This document shows, piece by piece, positions 7,461 through 14,774 of a stretch of 16,861 bases of DNA. The notes under the pieces are model-generated. The model ran no database searches. It worked only from the letters and a program-made list of their open reading frames with translations, and had not been told where the DNA came from. Within the stretch, counting starts at the first letter, position 1, and every line of letters starts with the position of its first letter. This stretch comes from Dokdonella_A sp038237055 (GTDB lineage: Bacteria; Pseudomonadota; Gammaproteobacteria; Xanthomonadales; Rhodanobacteraceae), in NCBI GenBank assembly GCA_038237055.1, contig JBBRZD010000027.1, positions 1 through 16,861 on the forward strand, given 5' to 3'. A program made the position numbers and the translations under genes.

Positions 7461-8009
7461 ATGCTCGCCCATCGAATCTTCGCTTGCTCCTGCCTCGGCG
7501 TTCTTCTGCTGACGACAGCCGCTCTTGCTGACGACGACTACGCACGAGACAGCGGCCAGAGGGTGCATCGCTGCGTCGGCTTGCACGGCGAAATCGTTTT
7601 CTCGGGGTTGTCGTGTGCGGCCAGTGAATCGACCGGCACGGAATTTTCCTCGACCTCAGCCGCGACGCCGCTGCCAGCCGCGGACAGCTGCCCTCCTTCC
7701 CGCACGGAATTGCGCGAACGTGTCGCGGCTGCAATCACCCGGCACGACCCCAATGCACTGGCCGGCATGTTGCGTTGGCGCGGCATCAGCGGTGAGGCTG
7801 CTAAAGCCCGTCTTCGCACGCTGCGTGACTTGGCGCGACGGCCGTTGCTCGCGATCAACGCTACTTCGGACTCGCAATCCAATGACGACATCGCCGTGGA
7901 TGCAGCCGATGGAATGCACGTGCGTACGGGTAGCGGCGAAAGCGGCGGCGTGCAAGAACACGCGTTCGGCGTAGCCCTTGAAGGCGGTTGCTACTGGCTG
8001 GTCTGGTAG
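7461..8009 (+). CDS. Small secreted Cys-containing protein, DUF4124-like N-terminal segment
   Basis: The 182-residue protein has a typical signal peptide (residues 1-23, with the hydrophobic stretch CSCLGVLLLTTAALA ending ALA), so it is probably periplasmic. The mature start contains HRCVGLHGEIVFSGLSC (36-52), a Cys-flanked motif that resembles the DUF4124 segment found in many gammaproteobacterial secreted proteins, where it reads like YRCV..G...FS..PC. A Ser/Thr/Pro-rich linker follows (53-76), then a helical part (80-130) and a short C-terminal beta-rich region ending GGCYWLVW. The function is unknown. It starts 36 bp after metF on the same strand and could be cotranscribed with it, though no functional link is evident. 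The ribosome binding site is weak. Confidence 0.75.
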   Translation: MLAHRIFACSCLGVLLLTTAALADDDYARDSGQRVHRCVGLHGEIVFSGLSCAASESTGTEFSSTSAATPLPAADSCPPSRTELRERVAAAITRHDPNALAGMLRWRGISGEAAKARLRTLRDLARRPLLAINATSDSQSNDDIAVDAADGMHVRTGSGESGGVQEHAFGVALEGGCYWLVW

Positions 8010-8065
8010 CGCTTCGCCTGGACAACCCGACCACGTGACGCAGCGGCTGTCGAGCCGATGCCGAC

Positions 8066-8074
8066 TGGTATCAT
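8066..8074 (+). promoter_or_regulatory. Extended -10 promoter element for ilvE
   Basis: TGGTATCAT fits the extended -10 form (TGn followed by TATCAT) and lies 27 nt before the ilvE start codon. Only a weak -35-like CTGTCG is seen at 8047-8052. It suggests that ilvE has its own promoter rather than depending on metF transcription. Confidence 0.4.
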
Positions 8075-8101
8075 TCGCGCTTTCGTCTCGGATGCAGCGC
8101 C

Positions 8102-9025
8102 ATGTCCCAGCAATATCCCGAACATATCTGGCAGAACGGCCGCATCAAGCCGTGGGCGGAAGCGACCGTACATGTGATGGCGCATGCGCTGCACTACGGC
8201 TCATCGGTGTTCGAGGGCATTCGCAGCTATGACACCCCGAAAGGACCGGCGATTTTTCGCCTGACCGATCACATCAAGCGCCTGTTCCAGTCGGCCAAGA
8301 TTTACGACATGGTGATTCCGTATTCGGTGGAGGAACTCTGTGCCGCTTGCCGCGAAGTGATCAAGGCGAATGGTTTGAGCAAGGCGTACCTGCGCCCTGT
8401 CGCATTCCGCGGACTGGGTGGCTTCGGCCTCTCGGCCGAGACGCCCATCGACGTTGCGGTCGCCGCATGGCAGATGGGCCCCTATCTTGGAGCAGGCGTG
8501 CTCGAGGCCGGTATCGACGCCTGCGTGTCGAGCTGGCAGCGCTTCGCGCCGAACACGATTCCGGCGGGCGCAAAGGCGGGCGGCAATTATCTTTCAGGCC
8601 AGCTGATCGCACGCGAAGCACGCCGACTCGGCTTCGGCGAAGGCATCGCGCTCGCTTCCACCGGCCTGCTCAGCGAAGGTGCCGGCGAAAACCTCTTCCT
8701 CGTCTTCGACGGCGCCCTGCACACGACGCCGGTCAGCGCAGCCCTGCTCAACGGCATCACGCGCAATACGATCATGACGCTCGCACGCAGCGCCGGCGTC
8801 GAAGTCGTGGAGCGCGATATGCCGCGCGAATATCTTTATCTGTGTGACGAACTCTTCATGTGCGGCACTGCGGCGGAGATCACGCCGATCCGCTCAGTCG
8901 ACGGCAAGCCGGTTGGCGTCGGCAAACCGGGACCCGTCACCCACCGCATGCAGGAACTGTTCTTCGGCCTGTTTGATGGACGCACAGAAGACCGTTGCGG
9001 TTGGCTGGAGCCGGTCAACGCATAA
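8102..9025 (+). CDS. ilvE: Branched-chain amino acid aminotransferase
   Basis: This PLP-dependent class IV aminotransferase makes or consumes leucine, isoleucine and valine with 2-oxoglutarate/glutamate in the cytoplasm. The 307-residue length matches E. coli IlvE. Motifs seen: HALHYGSSVFEGIRSY (28-43), YLRPVAFRG (96-104), PAGAKAGGNYLSG (154-166, with the Schiff-base lysine at 158), LLSEGAGENLFLV (189-201, with the cofactor-contacting Glu near 196), NGITRNTI (217-224, phosphate-binding) and CGTAAEITPI (254-263). The start follows the family N-terminus (WQNGRIKPW) directly; the Shine-Dalgarno sequence is weak. Its gene converges with the histidine kinase gene with only 24 bp between stop codons and no clear terminator, so antisense read-through is possible. 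Confidence 0.96.
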   Translation: MSQQYPEHIWQNGRIKPWAEATVHVMAHALHYGSSVFEGIRSYDTPKGPAIFRLTDHIKRLFQSAKIYDMVIPYSVEELCAACREVIKANGLSKAYLRPVAFRGLGGFGLSAETPIDVAVAAWQMGPYLGAGVLEAGIDACVSSWQRFAPNTIPAGAKAGGNYLSGQLIAREARRLGFGEGIALASTGLLSEGAGENLFLVFDGALHTTPVSAALLNGITRNTIMTLARSAGVEVVERDMPREYLYLCDELFMCGTAAEITPIRSVDGKPVGVGKPGPVTHRMQELFFGLFDGRTEDRCGWLEPVNA

Positions 9026-9049
9026 AGGTCGTCGGCATCCGCTCGCCGC

Positions 9050-10348
9050 TCATGCGTGGCGCGGAGGATGTCCAAATTCGATCGTGGCAACCGCGCCACC
9101 TTGCGGGCGTGGTGCGAGCGAGACCTTCCAGCCGTAAAGCTCGCACAAGCGCCGAACGATCGCGAGTCCGAGGCCTCCGCCCTTGCCGACTTGGGTGCCG
9201 CGCACGCCGCGCTCGAAAAGCTTGTCGGCATTCTCGTCGACGCCGGGACCGGTGTCCTCGATGCTGACGCGGCCGTGTCCGACGCTGATGATGACTTCGC
9301 CGGACGGGGTGTACTTGAATGCGTTGCCGATCAGGTTGCTCAGCGCGACCGCGACAACCGATGAAGGCGCGACTGTCAGCAGAGGCTGTTCGATGTCGAC
9401 GCGCACCTGCACCGGCTTGTTCGCGATATGTGGCCGCTGTGCGTCCACGACCTGTTCGACGACACGTGCGACATCGGTTGTTTCGCCATCGTTCGGCGCC
9501 TGCCGTTCGCGCCGCGACAGCAGCAGCAGCGCATCGATCAATTCGCTCGACTGACGTACCGCGCGTTCGATGCGCTTGAGACGTTCGCTGAGCTTGTCGG
9601 TGAGATCAGACGAGCTCTGCAGCAGTTCGGTCGTGCTCGCAATCACCGCCAGCGGCGTGCGCAATTCATGGCTGACATCGGCGTTGAATTCACGATCGCG
9701 CTCGACCATTTCGGTCAGACGCGCCGAATAGTCATCGAGCGCGGCCGCGACCTGGCCGACTTCGTCATCGGCGAAGTGCGTCTTCAGCTGTTCCGGGCGT
9801 CCACTGCGGCTCATTGCGCGCACGCGTTGTGCGAGCTCGATCACCGGACTCATCACGCGCGAGGACAGCCAGAACCCGAGCAACAAAGAGAAAATCGCGA
9901 ACACCAGCACCGAGACAACGAGAATGGTGAGCAACTGACGCTCTCCAAGCTTCTGCGTGCTGACGTCGAAACGCAGGAAAGCCCAGTAGTCGGCGTCTTT
10001 GTAGACGGCCAGCTTGAAGGGGTGCATCTTGCCTTCGTCGTCGGGGTCCCGGATATCGAATACGCCATTCTCGTAGTTCTGCCAGGCGAACGGCACATTT
10101 CCGAATTTGCGCGCGCTATAGATCGATGCGTCGAACAACGACACGCGCCAAGGTGCATTTGGATCGGTGTTTTGACGCTTGAAGTCGACGAAGTGCTTCA
10201 CTTCGCGGGTCAGCGTATTGTTGATTAGCTGGTCTTCGAGCCGCGTGCGCAGATAAACCGTCGCAATCGCGAACAGCGCCGTGAGACCGAGCCCGAACAG
10301 CGCGAACGAAATGATGATGCGGGAGCGGAGCCTACGTCGGTAGCGCAT
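9050..10348 (-). CDS. Two-component sensor histidine kinase
   Basis: The 432-residue inner-membrane kinase has one membrane helix at about 11-33, a periplasmic sensor region of about 100 residues (34-137, rich in aromatic and charged residues, no known domain recognised), a second helix at about 138-160 and a HAMP linker (161-213). The dimerisation/phosphoacceptor motif is FNADVSHELRTPL (221-233, His 227). The ATP-binding part has NLIGNAFKYTPSG (338-350, N-box), DTGPGV (365-370) and GKGGGLGLAIV (388-398). All catalytic motifs are intact. The gene overlaps the end of the response regulator gene by 17 bp in another frame, so the two are surely cotranscribed and translationally coupled. The pair recalls the ColR/ColS or PhoP/PhoQ kind, but I would not name it. 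Confidence 0.93.
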   Translation of the reverse strand: MRYRRRLRSRIIISFALFGLGLTALFAIATVYLRTRLEDQLINNTLTREVKHFVDFKRQNTDPNAPWRVSLFDASIYSARKFGNVPFAWQNYENGVFDIRDPDDEGKMHPFKLAVYKDADYWAFLRFDVSTQKLGERQLLTILVVSVLVFAIFSLLLGFWLSSRVMSPVIELAQRVRAMSRSGRPEQLKTHFADDEVGQVAAALDDYSARLTEMVERDREFNADVSHELRTPLAVIASTTELLQSSSDLTDKLSERLKRIERAVRQSSELIDALLLLSRRERQAPNDGETTDVARVVEQVVDAQRPHIANKPVQVRVDIEQPLLTVAPSSVVAVALSNLIGNAFKYTPSGEVIISVGHGRVSIEDTGPGVDENADKLFERGVRGTQVGKGGGLGLAIVRRLCELYGWKVSLAPRPQGGAVATIEFGHPPRHA

Positions 10349-11018
10349 CCGGATCGACCATGCGATAGCCGATACCGTGGCGCGTCTGGATCAGCGCCTT
10401 CTCGAACGGTTTGTCGATCGCGGCGCGCAAGCCGTGGATGTGCACGCGCAACGAATCACTGTCCGGCAATTCTTCGCCCCAGACGCGCGTTTCCAGCTCC
10501 TGCCGCGTGACTACGGATGGCGCGGATTCCATCAGCGACTGCAACAATTTCAAACCGATCGGATTCAACTGGATCTGCTTGCCGGCGCGACTGATGGTGA
10601 GGGTATCGAGGTTGTACGTGAGATCCGCAAGCTGCAGCAGGCGGCTCTTGTTGCCCTTGCCGCGACGGCCCAGCACTTCCAGTCGAGCAGACAGTTCCTG
10701 CAATGCGAATGGCTTGACCATGTAGTCGTCGGCACCGGAATCGAATCCGGTCAACTTGTTGTCGAGCGTGTCGCGCGCGGTCAGCATCAGCACAGGTGTT
10801 TGCCGTTTCGCATCCTGTCGCAACTTGCGGCAAACCTCGAGGCCGTCCATGCCGGGCAAACCAAGATCCAGCACGATGACGTCGAAGTCGTTGACGACGG
10901 CCAGATGCAATCCGGTAACGCCGTCGCCCGCGAAATCGACGACATGGCCCTTGTCGGCGAGGAAGTCGCCGATATTGGCAGCGATGTCGCTGTTGTCTTC
11001 AATGACGAGAATACGCAT
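10332..11018 (-). CDS. OmpR/PhoB-family response regulator
   Basis: A DNA-binding response regulator of 228 residues. The receiver domain (1-115) has the acidic pocket E7/D8, the phosphoacceptor D51 in VLDLGLPGMDGLEVC, T80 in MLTARD and K102 in VKPF. A winged-helix C-terminal domain (about 125-222) ends with the typical RVHIHGLRAAIDKPF and TRHGIGYRMV. It is the first gene of the pair with the overlapping histidine kinase. No Shine-Dalgarno sequence is seen before the ATG (AAGCGCGCC). A TAACAT box lies very close to the start, so a leaderless mRNA is possible, which is speculative. Two interlocked inverted repeats sit just upstream and suggest autoregulation. Confidence 0.94.
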   Translation of the reverse strand: MRILVIEDNSDIAANIGDFLADKGHVVDFAGDGVTGLHLAVVNDFDVIVLDLGLPGMDGLEVCRKLRQDAKRQTPVLMLTARDTLDNKLTGFDSGADDYMVKPFALQELSARLEVLGRRGKGNKSRLLQLADLTYNLDTLTISRAGKQIQLNPIGLKLLQSLMESAPSVVTRQELETRVWGEELPDSDSLRVHIHGLRAAIDKPFEKALIQTRHGIGYRMVDPDALPT

Positions 11019-11022
11019 GGCG

Positions 11023-11047
11023 CGCTTATGTTAAGCGGAAATCCGCT
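11023..11047. promoter_or_regulatory. Interlocked inverted repeats at the response regulator start
   Basis: CGCTTA (11023-11028) and TAAGCG (11032-11037) form a dyad with a 3-nt spacer. AGCGGA (11034-11039) and TCCGCT (11042-11047) form a second one sharing four bases with the first. In addition ATCCGCTG (11041-11048 region) is mirrored by CAGCGGAT near 11092-11099. They start 5 nt upstream of the response regulator ATG, where binding of a regulator or RNA folding would block expression. Confidence 0.4.
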
Positions 11048-11107
11048 GATGGAGGGAGGCGATGCTTTCGATGCGGGGTGGCTTCACGTGCAGCGGATGG
11101 CACGAAG

Positions 11108-11160
11108 AAAATGGCCCAAGGAGGTGTCATTGGGGGAACACACCTCTCCTGGGCCAAAAA
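11108..11160 (-). terminator. Strong intrinsic terminator after the BlaI/BlaR1-like genes
   Basis: TGGCCCA (11112-11118) pairs with TGGGCCA (11150-11156), and inside it GAGGTGT (11121-11127) pairs with ACACCTC (11140-11146) around a 12-nt loop. On the minus strand the stem is followed by TTTTCTTC, as expected of a rho-independent terminator. It lies about 130 nt beyond the peptidase stop codon and before the response regulator gene, so it separates the two transcription units. Confidence 0.75.
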
Positions 11161-11285
11161 AGCTACTGCCCCGATACCGTAATTTACCAGTCACCAAAAC
11201 TGACTAGGAGTGTCGAGCAGACTACGGTCGGGCAAATATAGGAGCGATCCAATTAAGACTTCGTTAAAGCAGCCTGAGTCTTGCG

Positions 11286-13034
11286 TTAACTTCGAGGACT
11301 GAAAGCCGTGGTCGTTGCCGGTTCCCCGTCCGCGGGCGGCTGCCGGCAGATATGAGAACCTGTCGATTGGACACAGCTCGCCTCGGACCGGGCAGCAGAG
11401 CTGACCTTCTTGCCGGACTCAAACACGAAGCTTTGCCGATAGCGGACGTTGCGATCGACAGACAATGACGACGGATCGAACCGCCACTGCCGCAGCGCAT
11501 TCTCAGCAGCGCGTGCGAGTACACCGGCGGCACGCTCGTCGGCGACCTGGATATCCCGCAGCGAGCCATCTGCTGCGATCAGGAAGCTGACGTCGACGCG
11601 CCCGATTTCGCTGTGCAACGTCGATGGGAATTCCGGCATCACGATACGTGTCGCAACGGGAGCGTTTTGGGTGGCATGCGATTGTGTCGATTTTGCATCG
11701 GAAACCTGCGCGGCGGTCCGGTCGATCGCAGCCACCTCCGGCGCGACGCCAGCCGCGATTTCCGGGCGACTTTCCACGGCCGAATCCCGCACAACGCCTT
11801 GACCGCCGATTGCATTAGGAACTGGGGCGACGCTACTTGACGCGGCGGGAGCCACTGCAACTGGCTCTACGGACTTGGCTACGCCACGGTTAGCTTCGAT
11901 AGGCGCGATCTGCGCCAGGTGCAGATGCGGACGCTCGAACGGTATCGTCAGCGCGGCGATCGGCAGCGCACGAATGTCCGGCTGGGTGAGCCAGTCAACC
12001 GTGAGGCCGGCGACCCGTCGTTGTTCCCCATCGCGCTCAACACGCATCGTCATGGTAACCGCGATCGTCAAAACGGCAGCGGCCATCAACCAGCGCAGCG
12101 GATTGGGTCGCTCTGCGCTCAATCGTGGCGCCGGCATGCCGACGATGCGACGCACCCGTTCGAGGAGAACGCCGCCGCTGGCAGCAAGCGCGACCTGCGC
12201 CGGAGGCTGGCGCAATTCCTCAAGCGCCGCCAGCGTGCGCGCGTACTCGCGTGGCTCCCCGACGGTCAGCCGCAGCACCAGCAAGTCGCAACACAACTCG
12301 CGCTCATTGCGCACTTCCTGCGAAATCCAGTGGACGATCGGGTGATAGAAGAACAGGGTTTCAAGCAATGCCTGCGCGAGGTTTACCAGATGGTCATAGC
12401 GACGCAGATGGCCCAGCTCGTGGGCAAGAATCAATTCCAGCTGCTGGCGCGGAAATCCGAGCGCGACCGCGGTCGGCAGCAACACGACCGGCTTGAGCCA
12501 GCCGATCAGCATCGGCGTATCGACTTTTTCCGAAACGAGCACGCGAATGCGTCGCATGAATCGGAAGCGCAGGGTCAGCCCAGCGAGAATGGCGTCCAGT
12601 TCATCACTCGATTTCGCCCACTCCCGCGCGACACGCGCCAGCGCACGCCATTCGCGCAAAGAACGCATCGCCACGACAAAAACGCCAGCAATCCACAGCA
12701 GGACGAGCAGCGGTAGAAGATGGTCGATCGGGGCGAAGACGGTCGAGACAGAAGCGTCGGCCACGACTGTCGCACCGGGATGGATGAGCATGTCCGATAC
12801 TGTCGCATCCATCGGACGTGGTCGCAGCGCGATGAACGTTGCCAAGGGCCACCAGGCCAGCAATGCGAGTGCAGCCAGACCGGCCGCATAGCGCGCGTTG
12901 CAAAAGGCTTTTGGAAGTGCGGCGCGCACCGCCCCGAAGACAATGCCGACGGCCAGACCCTGCCAGATGAAATGCAGCAAAGTCCAGCCGAGCGCCTGTA
13001 CCCATGGAAGTAATGCGGCGATTGACGTGCTCAT
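11286..13034 (-). CDS. BlaR1-like M56 membrane metallopeptidase with TonB-type C-terminus
   Basis: A 582-residue membrane protein related to the BlaR1/MecR1 sensor-proteases that cleave, or trigger cleavage of, their BlaI repressor partner. Membrane helices are visible at about 14-37, 47-71, 104-123 and 314-331. The M56 zinc site is AHELGH (204-209: His 205, Glu 206, His 209) with the further acidic residue in NERELCCD (243-250, probably Glu 246). After the fourth helix the periplasmic part is a long Ala/Pro/Val-rich linker (335-460). A TonB C-terminal-like domain follows (about 464-540: MPEFPSTLHSEIGRVDVSF...ALRQWRFDP). This replaces the penicillin-binding domain of true BlaR1, so beta-lactam sensing is not implied. 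A short tail (554-567, CVQSTGSHICRQPP) resembles the motif of the neighbouring small secreted proteins. The ATGA overlap with the blaI-like gene shows translational coupling. Confidence 0.88.
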   Translation of the reverse strand: MSTSIAALLPWVQALGWTLLHFIWQGLAVGIVFGAVRAALPKAFCNARYAAGLAALALLAWWPLATFIALRPRPMDATVSDMLIHPGATVVADASVSTVFAPIDHLLPLLVLLWIAGVFVVAMRSLREWRALARVAREWAKSSDELDAILAGLTLRFRFMRRIRVLVSEKVDTPMLIGWLKPVVLLPTAVALGFPRQQLELILAHELGHLRRYDHLVNLAQALLETLFFYHPIVHWISQEVRNERELCCDLLVLRLTVGEPREYARTLAALEELRQPPAQVALAASGGVLLERVRRIVGMPAPRLSAERPNPLRWLMAAAVLTIAVTMTMRVERDGEQRRVAGLTVDWLTQPDIRALPIAALTIPFERPHLHLAQIAPIEANRGVAKSVEPVAVAPAASSSVAPVPNAIGGQGVVRDSAVESRPEIAAGVAPEVAAIDRTAAQVSDAKSTQSHATQNAPVATRIVMPEFPSTLHSEIGRVDVSFLIAADGSLRDIQVADERAAGVLARAAENALRQWRFDPSSLSVDRNVRYRQSFVFESGKKVSSAARSEASCVQSTGSHICRQPPADGEPATTTAFSPRS

Positions 13035-13426
13035 GGCGAAGTACCGTCCATCTTGTCGAGCAACGCGCGGATTTCATCCACTTCCTCTTGCGTGGCTTTC
13101 GGACGGCCGCCCAGTGCTTGCAGGACCAACTGCGACGAGGAGCCGTCAAACACACGCTGCACCATGTCGAGCAGAAACCGCTTCTGGGTGCGCTCCTTGC
13201 TCACCGCCGGACGAAACACATGGGCGCGCTCGGAGTCATCACGCAAAACCAACCCCTTGCCATGCATGATCTGCATCAACTTCAACGCGGTCGTATAGCC
13301 CGCGCCTTCTTCTCGATACAGCGCTTCATGCACGTCGCGGACCGTGCTCGATCCGCGCTCCCAGAGAAAATTGAGGATGCCAAGTTCCGCTTCCGTCGGC
13401 TTGGGCAGATGTTCGGCTTTCGACAC
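13031..13426 (-). CDS. BlaI/MecI/CopY-family transcriptional repressor
   Basis: The 131-residue winged-helix regulator (residues numbered from the GTG start) has LPKPTEAELGILNFLWERGSS near its start, the recognition-helix region VRDVHEALYREEGAGYTTALKLMQIMHGKGLV and a dimerising C-terminal part with FLLDMVQRVFDGSSSQLVLQAL. This is the standard BlaI layout. I start it at the GTG at 13424-13426, because GGAGG lies exactly 8 nt upstream; the ATG at 13441 would place that Shine-Dalgarno sequence inside the gene. It overlaps the M56 peptidase gene by 4 nt (ATGA). As in bla and mec systems the repressor probably binds dyads at its own promoter and is removed after the peptidase is activated. Confidence 0.93.
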   Translation of the reverse strand: MSKAEHLPKPTEAELGILNFLWERGSSTVRDVHEALYREEGAGYTTALKLMQIMHGKGLVLRDDSERAHVFRPAVSKERTQKRFLLDMVQRVFDGSSSQLVLQALGGRPKATQEEVDEIRALLDKMDGTSP

Positions 13427-13434
13427 GTCGTGAT

Positions 13435-13439
13435 CCTCC
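13435..13439 (-). promoter_or_regulatory. Shine-Dalgarno fixing the GTG start of the BlaI-like gene
   Basis: GGAGG on the minus strand is 8 nt upstream of the GTG at 13424-13426, an ideal spacing. The upstream in-frame ATG (13439-13441) overlaps it and has no site of its own. Confidence 0.7.
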
Positions 13440-13463
13440 ATTCGTAATGCTGGTGGATAGCTT

Positions 13464-13488
13464 ATACCGCGACAATTGGGCGGCGTAT
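13464..13488. promoter_or_regulatory. Candidate operator dyad ahead of the BlaI-like gene
   Basis: ATACCGC (13464-13470) faces GCGGCGTAT (13480-13488), an imperfect inverted repeat around a CAATTG-containing spacer. It lies between the last small secreted-protein gene (it touches that gene's stop codon) and the BlaI-like gene, and a TATAAG box on the minus strand falls in the same place. It is a reasonable site for autorepression, but it does not match the classic TACA...TGTA bla operator. Confidence 0.35.
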
Positions 13489-13964
13489 CATTTGCCGCCG
13501 CGTATCACCTGCGAGCGGCTCCGCTCCATATTCTGCATATCGCCGCGCCGGCGCGCTTCGATAGCTCCGGCGGTCTGGCAGGTCTTCACCGGGATATGGG
13601 AGCCGATCGGCGCTTCGTTCTTGCAGATGACGCGCTCGTTGTCGTGCTTGGCAAGAATCGCATTGACGTCTTGTTGCTTGACGAACATCTGCTGCTTCTC
13701 TTCGGCAGTCATGTGCTCGACATCGCCGCGCGCCTGCATCAGCTTGCCCATATCGTCGAGTTCGGATTCGACCTTCTTCTGATCGACGGAAGCCACGTAC
13801 GCGTAACGACCTCCTGGCTCCATCTGCTTGCGAACCCATCCGGAAACTGTTTCGAACGCATCCTTGTTGCTGGCATTGACGGCGGGAGCGGGTTTGTCGT
13901 CGGCACACGCCGGCATGCTGCAGGCGAGAGTCAACAACATCACAAGCGAGCAGCTGAATTTCAT
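13488..13964 (-). CDS. Small secreted GSHIP-motif protein, paralogue A
   Basis: A 158-residue protein with a signal peptide (1-21, ending ACA), probably periplasmic. The mature part is mainly helical and charged and contains PGGRYAYV (50-57) and then a Cys-bounded motif RVICKNEAPIGSHIPVKTC (111-129, Cys 114 and Cys 129), probably a disulfide loop. The motif C...GSHIP...C is known to me from many small secreted proteins of Xanthomonadaceae and sphingomonads with no assigned function. I start at the ATG of MKF (13962-13964), matching the MK starts of the two paralogues; an ATG two codons earlier (MTMKF) is possible. It is the most diverged of the three tandem copies and lies directly upstream of the BlaI-like gene on the same strand. 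Confidence 0.8.
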   Translation of the reverse strand: MKFSCSLVMLLTLACSMPACADDKPAPAVNASNKDAFETVSGWVRKQMEPGGRYAYVASVDQKKVESELDDMGKLMQARGDVEHMTAEEKQQMFVKQQDVNAILAKHDNERVICKNEAPIGSHIPVKTCQTAGAIEARRRGDMQNMERSRSQVIRGGK

Positions 13965-14128
13965 GGTCATCGGTTCCAGACTTGAGATTTGGGAGGGGGT
14001 GGGACGGCTGCAAACATTTATCACTATGTGGAAGCATCCGGCACAACGCCGATAACATCTCTCATCTTGCGGCCACCCGGGAACGCGATCAGGCGATCCA
14101 TTTCGCCCTGCGAGATTTCACCTCGACT

Positions 14129-14626
14129 TCAACGGCCGCAATGGTGGTCAGTGAGTGAAAGCGTAATGCACGGCGTGTGCTTGAGCGCGTCGATCTCTTG
14201 GTTGGTGCCGCGCCTGGCTTCCTCTTCCTGTCCGTAAGTATGGCAACTCGTCTTGGGTATGTGCGATCCGACGGGAACCCGGTTCTCGCAGATCACTCGA
14301 TCGCTGTCGCGCTTGGTCAGGATCGAATTGACGACTTCCTGATTGTTGAACAGTGCCACCTTCTCCGGCTCCGACATCTTGTCGACCGACTGCCGCTCGC
14401 GGAACAACGCCGTCATCGCGCCGAAACTCTTGTCCACCGTTGCGCGTTCGCCTGGCGTCACGAACTCGTAGCGGCCGCCAGCCGCCATGTCCCGACGAAC
14501 ATTGTCCGAGAGCTGCGCAAATGCTTCCTCGGACTGCGCATTGACGACCTCGTGATATTTCTCTTTGGCACAGACAGACACACTGCACAACGCCAATAGA
14601 CCAGCAATCGCAAAACGTATTTTCAT
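14129..14626 (-). CDS. Small secreted GSHIP-motif protein, paralogue B
   Basis: A 165-residue protein with a signal peptide (1-20, ending VCA before KEKYHEVVNA). The body has AAGGRYEFVTP (48-58), a central helical region and RVICENRVPVGSHIPKTSC (110-128, Cys 113 and Cys 128), followed by HTYGQEEEARRG. Two more cysteines near the end (153 and 163) are absent from paralogue A but have counterparts in copy C. AAGGA precedes the ATG with an 8-nt gap, which supports this start rather than the longer frame to 14734. It is very similar to copy C in protein and DNA. Function unknown; the operon-like setting next to BlaI and BlaR1 homologues points to envelope regulation, as inference. Confidence 0.8.
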   Translation of the reverse strand: MKIRFAIAGLLALCSVSVCAKEKYHEVVNAQSEEAFAQLSDNVRRDMAAGGRYEFVTPGERATVDKSFGAMTALFRERQSVDKMSEPEKVALFNNQEVVNSILTKRDSDRVICENRVPVGSHIPKTSCHTYGQEEEARRGTNQEIDALKHTPCITLSLTDHHCGR

Positions 14627-14737
14627 GGTGAAAATCCTTGATCTGGAATGAGTCAGCATCGAGTAACGACAGAATTGCCCATCAATGTTAATCAACGGCT
14701 CAGGCCCGAAACGATGGACAAAAAGCAGCGTCATTCT

Positions 14738-14765
14738 CTAAAAATATGGAGGACGTTTCGTCCAT
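14738..14765 (-). terminator. Terminator-like hairpin between copies C and B
   Basis: On the minus strand GGACG and CGTCC pair around AAA (14751-14763), and the run ATTTTTAG follows within a few bases. It lies about 10-35 nt beyond the stop codon of copy C. The stem is short (5 bp), so it may be a weak or partial terminator that lowers expression of the genes that follow. Confidence 0.4.
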
Positions 14766-14774
14766 CTCCCAACT

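Noticed and set aside
9018..9057. ACGCAT/ATGCGT inverted repeat between ilvE and the kinase gene as a terminator
   Set aside because: The arms are only 6 bp with a 28-nt loop and no T-run on either strand.
9428..10228. 266-codon plus-strand frame
   Set aside because: Fully antisense to the histidine kinase gene, which has all family motifs.
13435..13441. ATG at 13441 as start of the BlaI-like gene
   Set aside because: It overlaps the best Shine-Dalgarno sequence, which is ideally placed for the GTG at 13426.
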